Of a stretch of 64,000 bases of DNA, positions 27,117-35,772 are shown one piece after another (position 1 is the stretch's first letter; the number at the start of each line of letters is the position of its first letter). The notes beneath the pieces were generated by a model, which was not told the DNA's origin, did no database searches, and saw only the letters and a program-made list of their open reading frames with translations. The stretch is from JAGNKE01 sp965230245 (GTDB lineage: Bacteria > Pseudomonadota > Alphaproteobacteria > Micavibrionales > Micavibrionaceae): assembly GCA_965230245.1 (NCBI GenBank), contig OZ246000.1, positions 124,001 through 188,000 on the forward strand, in the 5' to 3' direction. Position numbers and translations under genes: made by a program.

Positions 27117-27311
27117 ATGATAAAAAAACTACCAATCGCAATTCTAACACTGTTTGTGAGCGTATCACTTCTATCTGGCTGTGGCATTAAGCCTAAGGAC
27201 GTTGATCCACCCGAAGGCGCGGAAGAAAGCACTTTCCCGCAGACATATCCTGACCTCAGCACCGATCCGCAACCGGGTCTGGATCAAAAAGACACGCTGA
27301 AAAATAAATAA
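27117..27311 (+). CDS. lptM: Small lipoprotein, LptM-like
   Basis: 64 residues. The signal peptide ends in the lipobox LLSGC, followed by GIKPKDVDPPEG, similar to the short GCGxKGP start of LptM (YifL). LptM helps mature the LptD translocon for lipopolysaccharide. It lies just upstream of lysA, where this small lipoprotein is found in many proteobacteria. The match rests on size, lipobox and position; the rest is too short for certainty. Confidence 0.7.
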   Translation: MIKKLPIAILTLFVSVSLLSGCGIKPKDVDPPEGAEESTFPQTYPDLSTDPQPGLDQKDTLKNK

Positions 27312-27343
27312 ACATCATTTCAAAACGATAAATCGGACAATCC

Positions 27344-28612
27344 ATGACGGGTTTTATTGAAAAAAACGGCATTCTTCATGCAGAAAAGATAGCCCTGCCG
27401 GATATAGCGAAGAAGTTCGGTACGCCGACATACGTCTACAGCGCGGATGCAATACGTCAGCAATACAATGCGCTGAAAACCGCAATGGAAAAAGCCTTGC
27501 CCCCAGACCGCCAGCCAAAACTCTGCTACGCCTGCAAGGCCAATTCGAATATCGCAATCCTGAAAGTATTGGAAAACCTTGGCAGCGGCCTTGAAATCGT
27601 CTCCGAAGGCGAGCTGTTCCGCGGCCAGAAAGCCGGATTCAACGGCAGCCGTATGATCACAACAAGCTTCGGCAAACACCCTGCGGAAATAGAAGCATAT
27701 CTGAATGCTGACCTGCACCAGATCAACATCGAGGCCGAAGCCGAGCTCGACTTGATCAATGACACGGCGGCAAAACTCGGAAAAGTCGCAGATATTGCGT
27801 TCCGCCTGAACCCGAATATCGCCGGCGGCGGCCACAATAAAATTTCAACAGGCCGCAAGGAAGACAAATTCGGAAATACAGCCGAAAAAATCATCGAACT
27901 GTACGACCGCGCATCAAAGATGGAAAGCGTAGACCCGCGCGGCTTGGCCGTGCATATCGGATCACAGGTCACAGAAGTTGCTGCGTTCAAACCTGCCTAC
28001 GAGAAGTTGTCCGAACTCGTAAAATTGCTGCGTGAAAAGGGACACAAAGTTGACCGTCTGGATATCGGCGGCGGCTTCCCGATTGTGTATAAAGACGAAG
28101 ACCTGCTCGACCTCGATGCCTACGCACAATGGGTTGCCGATATCGTCCTGCCGCTTGATGTCGAAATCCAGATGGAGCCCGGCCGCTACATGGTCGGAAA
28201 TGCGGGCGTATTGCTAACAAACACAGCATACATCAAAGAAACGCCGTCCAGACAATTTCTGGTATTGGATGCAGGTATGAATGATCTGATCCGCCCCACA
28301 CTCTACGAAGCATATCACGGCATCCGCCCCGTAACGAACCTTGACCGCGATCCCGTTGAATATGACGTAGTAGGCCCGATCTGTGAGAGCGGAGACGTTT
28401 TTACAAAAGGGCGAAGTATGCCGGAGGTCAAACAAAACGAATTGGTTGTTATCCAATCCGCAGGCGCATACGGCTTTGCTATGGCTTCCAATTATAATAG
28501 CCGCCCCATGCCCGCCGAGGTTCTTGTTGATGGCGACAAAGTCGCAATTATTCGCAAACGGCAGACACTGGATGACATTGTAAACGGTGAAAACATCCCC
28601 GACTGGCTATAA
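27344..28612 (+). CDS. lysA: Diaminopimelate decarboxylase
   Basis: 422 residues. It is the PLP enzyme that turns meso-diaminopimelate into lysine. The PLP lysine lies in CYACKANSN (about residue 65), followed by HIGSQ, the phosphate-binding GGGFP, the EPGRY segment and the second active-site CESGDVF. A 33-bp gap follows lptM, so both are probably one transcript. With lysC it covers the first and last steps of lysine synthesis. Confidence 0.96.
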   Translation: MTGFIEKNGILHAEKIALPDIAKKFGTPTYVYSADAIRQQYNALKTAMEKALPPDRQPKLCYACKANSNIAILKVLENLGSGLEIVSEGELFRGQKAGFNGSRMITTSFGKHPAEIEAYLNADLHQINIEAEAELDLINDTAAKLGKVADIAFRLNPNIAGGGHNKISTGRKEDKFGNTAEKIIELYDRASKMESVDPRGLAVHIGSQVTEVAAFKPAYEKLSELVKLLREKGHKVDRLDIGGGFPIVYKDEDLLDLDAYAQWVADIVLPLDVEIQMEPGRYMVGNAGVLLTNTAYIKETPSRQFLVLDAGMNDLIRPTLYEAYHGIRPVTNLDRDPVEYDVVGPICESGDVFTKGRSMPEVKQNELVVIQSAGAYGFAMASNYNSRPMPAEVLVDGDKVAIIRKRQTLDDIVNGENIPDWL

Positions 28613-28728
28613 ACAAACCGCCGAATAAAATTTAGCATAAATTGCACCTGCGTTTTTATGATTGATAAGCGCAAAAAATAGCAAAAAAAGGTGGGTATAG
28701 CCCCCAAAACACGATATCCTTAACATAT

Positions 28729-31584
28729 ATGCTTGACCCACTGGACTACGATAACAGGCCGCTACTCGATGCGCTTGAACGCAACAGGCGCAAGGCATTC
28801 TGCAGCCTTGTTCTCGAAAAAATCGGCCTTCATTTCTGGCGCATATCACTCTGGATAATTTTTTTCCTCTCGCTCTGGATGCTCGAAGTCCCCCAACTCT
28901 TTGGCTATTACGCACTATTGGGATGTCTAGTGACATTCGTAGGCGGCTTGGCATATTTTCTCTATTTTGATGTCTGCTCTTTTTCTTTTCCCGATCGTCA
29001 TACGGTAGACAAGCGGCTTGAAAAAAGCAGCCAATTCCGAAAAGGCCAGATTTCCGCCTTGGAAGACCAACTTGCGAACCCGCACAAGCGCCAGACACGA
29101 CTACTCTGGGATATGGCACAGAAAAAAGCACTCTCGAATATCAAGGGTCTAAAAACACCGATCCCGAAGGCTTACCTGATTCATAAAGACCCGCGAGCCA
29201 TTCGATTTGCAATTATATTGTTGTTCTTTTCGGCTGTCCTCGTTGCAGGAAGCGATTGGCGACAAAGAATTTCCAGCGGCTTCCAGCCGATATCACCGAA
29301 CTTCGTCCTGTCACAAGGGCGAAACATTGATCTGTGGCTTACACCGCCCGAATATACCGGATTGCCGCAAGTCCATGTTCAGGGCACGGGCAATTTGGAA
29401 AACCCGCTAAAAGTCCCTGAAGGCAGCACGGTAAAACTTCGCCTTTTCAGTGCACTGGGCGGTTTCGCCCCCCCCTCTTTGGTTATGGGCGACAAAAGCA
29501 TTCCTCTGGAACATCTCGGAGAAGGCCTGTATGGGCTGGAAACCGACATCGTTGACGCACAAAGTTTTAAAATCAAACAACTGCTCTTGACCCGCGTAAA
29601 TTGGGAATACGATTACATCCTTGATCAAGCCCCGACAATTGCATTTGACAACGGCAGCACAGACAAAAAAGAGAACGCGGAAGAAGCCCAAAAAGAAGAA
29701 AATCAGGTAGATCAAAACGCACAAATCCCGGGCGCGAATGATATGGATCTGGAAGAATTCGCAACTGACCTATCCGACATCCCCGAAGACGAAAAAGAAC
29801 CTGAGAACTATGAAATCCTTCCCACACAGCAAATCCGCTTCCCGTTTGTGGTAAAGGATGACTACGCCGTCACCGACATGCACATGACGATGACACTGGA
29901 TCCTATGGTAACGGACAAGCCACGCGGCAAAGATTTCGAAGAAACAAGATTGGTTATGTCACCGCCAAACACGGAATTAAAGGTACAACCCATCTATGAC
30001 CTCACATGGCACACATGGGCCGGCCTTCCTGTTGTCTTCAACTTCGAGATTAAAGACCACAAAGACCAAACCGCAAGCGTCGAGCCTGTTAAGATTGTTC
30101 TGCCCGAGCGCACATTTGAACACCCTGTCGCAAAACTGCTGATCGCCATGAGAAAAAAACTTGCTTGGGCATCGGGGCGCAGCTTCTATGAAATTAGCGG
30201 TGAACTGGAAGCCGTTCTTCAAACACCGGAACTATTCCATCATGACACGGTTGTATATCTCGCCATCAAAACGGCAAGCGCCCGCCTCGCCTACACAAAT
30301 GTAATGGATGAGGACGAAGTCGAAGCCGCCGCTTATGATATCATTTCTCTTCTTTGGGAAACTGCGATCAGTATCGAAGATGGCAACCTTACAATGGCCA
30401 TGCGCAACCTGCGGCAATCCCAGCGTGAACTGGAAAATGCTCTACGTGATCCGAACATTACGGACGACGAAATTTCTCGTCTGATGGATAATTTGCGTCA
30501 GGACATGATGGAATATTTCACCGAACTGGCCCGCGAAATGCAAAAACGCATGGAAGACGGAGAAGAATTTCCACAATTCGATCCGAAAAACTTCGCAGAT
30601 ATGGTTAGCCCCGATACCTTCTCCAGTCTTATTGAACAAATCGAAGAAGCTCTGCGTTCCGGCGATCAGGACAAGGCCAAGGAACTGCTATCACAACTGC
30701 AAAACATGATGGACATGATGGATCCGCAAATGGCGGCTCCAATGCCTGAAGACATGGAAATGCAGATGAAAGGCATCAACGAGCTGCAACAACTGATCGA
30801 GCGTCAGGAGGAACTTCTAAAACAAACGGAAGAACAAGCTCGCCTTCAAAAGTTCTTTGAAGGAACATCGGATGGCTTCGCACCCTCTATCCCCGACCGT
30901 GACAAGGTTATGGAAGAGCTGGGGTTAGATGACATGCCGCCCCCACCCTCGGAAGAAAGGACGCAAAGAAAAAATAACGCTCCATCCGAGCAAGGCGAAT
31001 ATCAACCGCCCAACCAAAATCAAACTGATAAAGGAACGCCCTCCGAATCTCTTCCCGAGGCCGCACAAAAAGGACGGGAAGAGCTAGAAGAGAAATTCAT
31101 TAATACTCAGCCGAACAAAGCCGAGCAGCAAGCTCTGCGCTACATCCTTGGACAGCTCATGCTCGAAGCCACGGAAAAACTGCCCGACGTTCCCGAAAGC
31201 ATGGCATTGGCGGAACTGGAAATGCGCGGCTCGGAAAATAATCTGGAACAAAATGACCCGACAGGCTCAATTCCACATCAGGAAAAAGCCATCGAGTATT
31301 TGAAACAGGCTCAGCAGGAACTCCAGCAACAACTAAAAACCAGAATGCAGCAAATGGTTGGCCTCGGTTTCGGCAGTTCACAAAAGCTTGACCCTCTCGG
31401 ACGCCCTTACGGAGGCGAAGAAGAGGAAGGCGGCAACCCATATGGCTCTAGTGTGCAGGTTCCTGATGAGGCTGAGAAGAAGCGTGTGGAGGAGATTCTG
31501 AAAGAGCTTCGCCGTCGCTCTGGTGAGCTTGATCGTCCTGTTGAGGAGCGTGAGTACTATCGCCGCCTCCTTCGTCAGTTCTAG
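28729..31584 (+). CDS. TIGR02302/DUF4175 family membrane protein
   Basis: 951 residues. Three membrane spans lie near the N-terminus (about 34-54, 58-80 and 162-180), followed by a very large domain rich in Glu, Gln and Met (for example a run of methionines near 660-680) with long helices, and a conserved basic end RRRSGELDRP–YYRRLLRQF. The family is widespread in alphaproteobacteria, next to lysA and ftsEX as here, and its function is unknown. The last 137 bases overlap the zinc-ribbon gene on the other strand, and codon use changes there (GAG and NNT codons in place of GAA and NNC). Confidence 0.88.
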   Translation: MLDPLDYDNRPLLDALERNRRKAFCSLVLEKIGLHFWRISLWIIFFLSLWMLEVPQLFGYYALLGCLVTFVGGLAYFLYFDVCSFSFPDRHTVDKRLEKSSQFRKGQISALEDQLANPHKRQTRLLWDMAQKKALSNIKGLKTPIPKAYLIHKDPRAIRFAIILLFFSAVLVAGSDWRQRISSGFQPISPNFVLSQGRNIDLWLTPPEYTGLPQVHVQGTGNLENPLKVPEGSTVKLRLFSALGGFAPPSLVMGDKSIPLEHLGEGLYGLETDIVDAQSFKIKQLLLTRVNWEYDYILDQAPTIAFDNGSTDKKENAEEAQKEENQVDQNAQIPGANDMDLEEFATDLSDIPEDEKEPENYEILPTQQIRFPFVVKDDYAVTDMHMTMTLDPMVTDKPRGKDFEETRLVMSPPNTELKVQPIYDLTWHTWAGLPVVFNFEIKDHKDQTASVEPVKIVLPERTFEHPVAKLLIAMRKKLAWASGRSFYEISGELEAVLQTPELFHHDTVVYLAIKTASARLAYTNVMDEDEVEAAAYDIISLLWETAISIEDGNLTMAMRNLRQSQRELENALRDPNITDDEISRLMDNLRQDMMEYFTELAREMQKRMEDGEEFPQFDPKNFADMVSPDTFSSLIEQIEEALRSGDQDKAKELLSQLQNMMDMMDPQMAAPMPEDMEMQMKGINELQQLIERQEELLKQTEEQARLQKFFEGTSDGFAPSIPDRDKVMEELGLDDMPPPPSEERTQRKNNAPSEQGEYQPPNQNQTDKGTPSESLPEAAQKGREELEEKFINTQPNKAEQQALRYILGQLMLEATEKLPDVPESMALAELEMRGSENNLEQNDPTGSIPHQEKAIEYLKQAQQELQQQLKTRMQQMVGLGFGSSQKLDPLGRPYGGEEEEGGNPYGSSVQVPDEAEKKRVEEILKELRRRSGELDRPVEEREYYRRLLRQF

Positions 31585-32605
31585 TCACAAGAACAAAACG
31601 CAAAGACAGATCTCCTGGCTTGCCCTGAAACTTTTGGTCTTTTTTATGACGCTCTAATGTTGTCTCGAACCTGATATTTTCTTCCGGTTGAAGAATATCC
31701 TTCGGCGGCTCGATATACCACTTCTCCATAAACTCATCATGATCAGACATCAAAGACACTTCGATCATCGGCACACGAACCTCACCCTTGGTAAAGTTAA
31801 TAACACCACCCGATAAAACATAAGCACCGTGATCCTCGATAACCTCGATACGATCAAAACCAAGCCCTTCTCCGGGCACAGATCCGACTCCGCCTAACAT
31901 TCCATACATCGCATAAGCAGACGGCCAACCCCGTGTAATAGGCCCTTTAAAAACCATCAAACCAATAAAGATCACAAGGAAAACCGCCGCCGCTGCTGCA
32001 TAGCCCGCAAAAGGTTTCGGCTCATGCTCGGGCACTTGAACAGACTGGAAACGGCGACTATCCAGAATATCTTCCTTAACGGGCTTAACGCCCTCCGGAA
32101 TATCTTCATCACCACCTTCTTCGCTTTCATGCTGTTCTTCATCTTGATCTTCGGAATCGTGTTCAGAATCTTTCTCCGAAACACCCTCGGTATCACTTTC
32201 TGCATCCGTCTCACCTTCAGCATCCACACTATCGAGATTTTGGCCATCATCCCCGAAAAGAGCCGCGATATCGTCCTCACTGGCAACCTCATCACTTTCA
32301 AAAGCTTCATCATCTTCTTCAGTAACGTCTTCCGATACGTCCTCGCCAACCTGATCGGCAACGTCCTCTTCCTGCAATTCGTCTTCGACAGGAAAGTCAT
32401 CAGTGTCCAAATCCGTTTCGATGTCCTGCTCAAAAGAAGCAGCCTCGACAGGCTGTTCACTCGGGGGTATGACCTCACCGATGTCATCCTCATATTGTTC
32501 CCAGATAGTCTGACACTCAGAACATTGCACTTTACGGCCTTCTCCGCCGAGTTCTGACTCGGGAAGCACATAACGGCTGCTGCAATTGGGACAAGTGACA
32601 ATCAT
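31448..32605 (-). CDS. Zinc-ribbon (MJ0042/DUF3426-like) membrane protein
   Basis: 385 residues. The N-terminus is a zinc ribbon with two CxxC knuckles, CPNCSSRYVLPES and VQCSECQTIW (about 4-33). Then comes a long acidic stretch (about 40-190), one membrane span (about 198-220) and a C-terminal beta-rich domain that ends near residue 335 with SLRFVLV. The final ~45 residues are low-complexity Ser/Pro/His/Gln and are encoded opposite the 3' end of the TIGR02302 gene. In alphaproteobacteria this family commonly sits before ftsE; function unknown. A 177-residue open frame on the opposite strand is an artefact of the acidic repeats. Confidence 0.85.
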   Translation of the reverse strand: MIVTCPNCSSRYVLPESELGGEGRKVQCSECQTIWEQYEDDIGEVIPPSEQPVEAASFEQDIETDLDTDDFPVEDELQEEDVADQVGEDVSEDVTEEDDEAFESDEVASEDDIAALFGDDGQNLDSVDAEGETDAESDTEGVSEKDSEHDSEDQDEEQHESEEGGDEDIPEGVKPVKEDILDSRRFQSVQVPEHEPKPFAGYAAAAAVFLVIFIGLMVFKGPITRGWPSAYAMYGMLGGVGSVPGEGLGFDRIEVIEDHGAYVLSGGVINFTKGEVRVPMIEVSLMSDHDEFMEKWYIEPPKDILQPEENIRFETTLERHKKDQKFQGKPGDLSLRFVLVTRTDEGGGDSTHAPQQDDQAHQSDGEALSESPPHASSQPHQEPAH

Positions 32606-32716
32606 AATAATCCGCTTCTTCTCATTAGCGTGTATATTTTGTAAATATAGAATCAGTTTGGCTCAGGAACAAGGCATGCAGAATACGCATCATACGCGAG
32701 AAAAGAAATTCCTAAT

Positions 32717-33484
32717 ATGAAACAACTTTATATCAATTTGGCAACAATAACAGTACTCAGTTTTTTGACGGTTTTATGTCCGGCCCACGCACAGGAGAAC
32801 ACCCCCACCCCAAAAAAAGAAAAAACCGGATGCGCATTCGAAGATCGCATCTGTATTCTAGACGATATTGAACAGTCGACAGCAAACATGGAACGCGATG
32901 TCGAACGCGATAAAACCTTTCGCGAACTTGCTAAACTCTACACACAACATGGCAAGTCGGATAAAGCTATACCTCTGGTTACTAAAATCAAGAATGCAGA
33001 TACAAAGGCCATGACTATCCGAGGCATCGGTATGGAAGTTGCCAAACTTGATATCCCGATGACAGATAAAAAAGCCATCATGTCAAAACTCCGCGCCGAA
33101 GCTGAAAAAATCGAGCACCCGCCTTCCCATGCGATTGCACTAACTTATATCGCCATGGCCCAAGCCTACGCGGGTGATGATGAAGGCTCTTGGAAAACCG
33201 CATCGGACATGGAAAATGACTCGCTTAGACGCAAGGCATTCGGTGAAACGGCAGAGATTCAGGCCGAGACGGGAAAATACAAAGAGGCAAAGATCAGCCT
33301 GCAAAAAATTCAGGATGAAGCCTATCAAAATAAAGCCTTTGCAACCGTCTCCAAAATCCTTGTAAACATAGGGGACTATAAAAACGCTTACGATGCCGCA
33401 CTGGAAATCACAAACCCGTACAAAAGGGCTTTGGCTATGCAGTATCTACTAGAGCAGGAAGCCATCGCGGCTGAACAAAAATAG
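32717..33484 (+). CDS. Exported TPR-like protein
   Basis: 255 residues. A signal peptide (cleavage after AHAQ, about 27) is followed by helical repeats resembling tetratricopeptide units, for example RELAKLYTQHGKSDKAIPL, AFGETAEIQAETGKYKEA and VSKILVNIGDYKNAYDAA. It should be periplasmic and bind another protein. It lies 45 bp before ftsE on the same strand and may be part of that transcript, which would suggest an envelope or division role, but that is inference. No exact family recognised. Confidence 0.8.
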   Translation: MKQLYINLATITVLSFLTVLCPAHAQENTPTPKKEKTGCAFEDRICILDDIEQSTANMERDVERDKTFRELAKLYTQHGKSDKAIPLVTKIKNADTKAMTIRGIGMEVAKLDIPMTDKKAIMSKLRAEAEKIEHPPSHAIALTYIAMAQAYAGDDEGSWKTASDMENDSLRRKAFGETAEIQAETGKYKEAKISLQKIQDEAYQNKAFATVSKILVNIGDYKNAYDAALEITNPYKRALAMQYLLEQEAIAAEQK

Positions 33485-33528
33485 AAGACTGACTAAATTG
33501 CGTAACCTCATCGGGCAGGACTAATACC

Positions 33529-34230
33529 TTGATTACATTCAAAAATGTCGGCTTCCGCTACAAAACAGGTCCGGAAGTACTGCATAACATAGACTTTGAA
33601 TTGGCCTCCGGCTCTTATCATTTCCTGACAGGCCCCAGCGGCGCAGGAAAAACATCTCTGCTGAGCTTGATTTATCTCGGCCACCGCCCGACCCGCGGCA
33701 AGGTTGAAATGTTCGGGCATGACATCAATACGGCAAGACGGGAAACACTCTTCAAACTCCGCCAGAATATCGGCGTTGTGTTTCAGGATTATAGGCTTCT
33801 GAATCACCTCTCGGCTTTTGATAACGTAGCGCTTCCGTTAAGAATAATCGGCAGACCCGAAAAAGAAATACGTGGGAACGTATCTGAACTACTCGAATGG
33901 GTCGGCCTCGGAAAAGCCAAGGATATGCTCCCCCCCACACTTTCAGGGGGACAACAACAAAGAATAGCCATCGCCCGCGCCGTGATCGCCAGACCGAAGC
34001 TACTGCTCGCCGACGAACCGACCGGAAACCTCGATGACGATATCGGCTTCCGCCTTATGGGCTTGTTCGAACAACTCAACAAAATGGGCACGACTATTGT
34101 CATCGCTACGCACAGCACACAAATCATGGAACAATTCGGACACTCCAGACTGGTGCTGGACAAGGGACATATTTCCCTGAACACTATTGAACACAAACCT
34201 CTGACGCAGAAAATACGTAATGTCTACTAA
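33529..34230 (+). CDS. ftsE: Cell division ATP-binding protein FtsE
   Basis: 233 residues. It is the ATPase of the FtsEX complex that controls septal peptidoglycan hydrolases. Walker A is GPSGAGKT (35-42), the ABC signature LSGGQQQR is near 137-144, and Walker B LLLADEPTGNLD follows. The start is TTG at 33529 with AGGA ahead. The end overlaps ftsX by 11 bases, so the two subunits are coupled. Confidence 0.95.
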   Translation: MITFKNVGFRYKTGPEVLHNIDFELASGSYHFLTGPSGAGKTSLLSLIYLGHRPTRGKVEMFGHDINTARRETLFKLRQNIGVVFQDYRLLNHLSAFDNVALPLRIIGRPEKEIRGNVSELLEWVGLGKAKDMLPPTLSGGQQQRIAIARAVIARPKLLLADEPTGNLDDDIGFRLMGLFEQLNKMGTTIVIATHSTQIMEQFGHSRLVLDKGHISLNTIEHKPLTQKIRNVY

Positions 34231-35176
34231 TATGAAAAAATCAAAAAGCAGAAGAGAACTGTTAATCAGAACTTTAGGTCTGAAAAAGCGCTACGACCTG
34301 CCGTTCAAAAAAGATAAAGACACAGGCTTTCTGATCACACTCATTGCCCTCATGACATTTTTAGCCGTTTTGGCAAGTGCAGGGTCTTTCGCCCTGAACG
34401 CAATGACCGACCGCTGGTCAACGGGGCTTGAAAACAAGGCAACGATTGAAATCAGTGCGCAGACAAAACTCGGAACTATTCTCTCCCCCGAAACAATCCG
34501 CCGCGAGGTGAACAACGTTCTGAGCGCCATTGAGAATCATGCGGCCGTTAAAAGCTACCAATCACTGGAAAAGAAGGAAATCGCCGAACTGGTATCTCCT
34601 TGGCTCGGAACTGATTTCGCACTTGACGAAATTCCATTGCCGGGAATTATTTCTCTCGAACTTTACAGTTCGTCCCCCGAGGCACTTGATTCGCTTCAGA
34701 AAGCAATTCTGGCAAGCTCGGAACATGCTTATCTGGACACGCACAGAGATTGGCTTGATGACCTCATCGGCTTTGTACATACACTCAAATGGATCGCCAT
34801 ACTCATCGCTATCCTCGTAGCTGTCATTACAATTACCGCAATCTCAAGCGGCATCCGCTCCCGCATGGCCATCCATAAAGACGAAGTGGAAATCCTGCAC
34901 CTGATCGGTGCGCCAGATAAATACATTTCCAGACAATTTCAACGCCACGCCGCCATGATCACTCTACAGGGCAGCCTGATTGGGACGGCTGCAGGCATTC
35001 TGATAACATTCATCATCATCCTGTTTTCAGGACAAAGCGGCACAAACCTCATCCCGCAACTGACGCTGAGTACGGGAAACCTTGTCTTTTTGGCCTCCAT
35101 CCCCCTTTTAACATCGGCATTGGCCATCATAACGGCGCGTTTTACGGTCTTGCGCTCGCTCGCGCTCATGCCGTAA
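34220..35176 (+). CDS. ftsX: Cell division protein FtsX
   Basis: 318 residues. It has four membrane spans: one near 42-65, an extracytoplasmic domain, then three in the last ~130 residues. This is the FtsX layout. The cytoplasmic segment between spans two and three, DEVEILHLIGAPDKYI, is conserved in FtsX. It passes the ATPase signal of FtsE to envelope amidase regulators. It overlaps ftsE and is followed closely by a DUF218 gene. Confidence 0.93.
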   Translation: MSTNMKKSKSRRELLIRTLGLKKRYDLPFKKDKDTGFLITLIALMTFLAVLASAGSFALNAMTDRWSTGLENKATIEISAQTKLGTILSPETIRREVNNVLSAIENHAAVKSYQSLEKKEIAELVSPWLGTDFALDEIPLPGIISLELYSSSPEALDSLQKAILASSEHAYLDTHRDWLDDLIGFVHTLKWIAILIAILVAVITITAISSGIRSRMAIHKDEVEILHLIGAPDKYISRQFQRHAAMITLQGSLIGTAAGILITFIIILFSGQSGTNLIPQLTLSTGNLVFLASIPLLTSALAIITARFTVLRSLALMP

Positions 35177-35188
35177 AACAGATGCATA

Positions 35189-35767
35189 ATGAAGACGATT
35201 TTTGCCAAAACGATTATGGGCATCCTGATTGCCCTTTTAACGCTGTTCATTGGCGGCTATATCGTCACAACCATCTACGCCCTCTCGGTCAAGCCAAGGG
35301 ATCGGGAAGCCAAAACAGACGCCATTGTCGTCCTGACAGGCGGCAATCACAGAGTCAATACGGGTCTGCAGTTACTGGCGGACGGATTGGCCCCGACACT
35401 TTTCATTTCGGGCGTTCATATGCGCGTGAGCACGGAGGATATCATATCAAACTGGGAGGGAGATAAACCTCTGCCGGATTGTTGCATAAAACTCGGCCAC
35501 AAGGCTCTAACCACATACGGCAACGCAGATGAAACCCGCGACTGGATCAAGGAAAACAACATTCAGTCCATCCGCTTGGTAACATCCAATTACCATATGT
35601 GGCGCTCTTTACTGGTCTTCAAACAAGCTGTGCCGGAAGTTAAGATCATCCCGCACCCCGTGGAAGAAAAAGACTACGGCATCACCGACAAAAAATTCTG
35701 GTCACTCACCTTCAGTGAATACCTGAAAATCCTGTTCCGTCTCTTCAAAATATCAGTGGGTGATTAA
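35189..35767 (+). CDS. YdcF/DUF218 family membrane protein
   Basis: 192 residues. One N-terminal span (about 8-30) is followed by a DUF218 domain with the motif AIVVLTGGNHR (about 45-55), a Thr/Tyr-Gly-Asn-Ala-x-Glu segment and LVTSNYHMWRS, as in SanA, YdcF and ElyC. ElyC-type proteins affect envelope synthesis at the undecaprenyl-phosphate step. It sits 12 bp after ftsX and 5 bp before plsC, in one operon with them, which agrees with an envelope role. Confidence 0.85.
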   Translation: MKTIFAKTIMGILIALLTLFIGGYIVTTIYALSVKPRDREAKTDAIVVLTGGNHRVNTGLQLLADGLAPTLFISGVHMRVSTEDIISNWEGDKPLPDCCIKLGHKALTTYGNADETRDWIKENNIQSIRLVTSNYHMWRSLLVFKQAVPEVKIIPHPVEEKDYGITDKKFWSLTFSEYLKILFRLFKISVGD

Positions 35768-35772
35768 AACTT

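Noticed and set aside
32024..32557. 177-codon frame opposite the zinc-ribbon gene
   Set aside because: Phe/Ile/Leu-rich readout of the acidic GAA/GAT repeats on the other strand, not a membrane protein in its own right.
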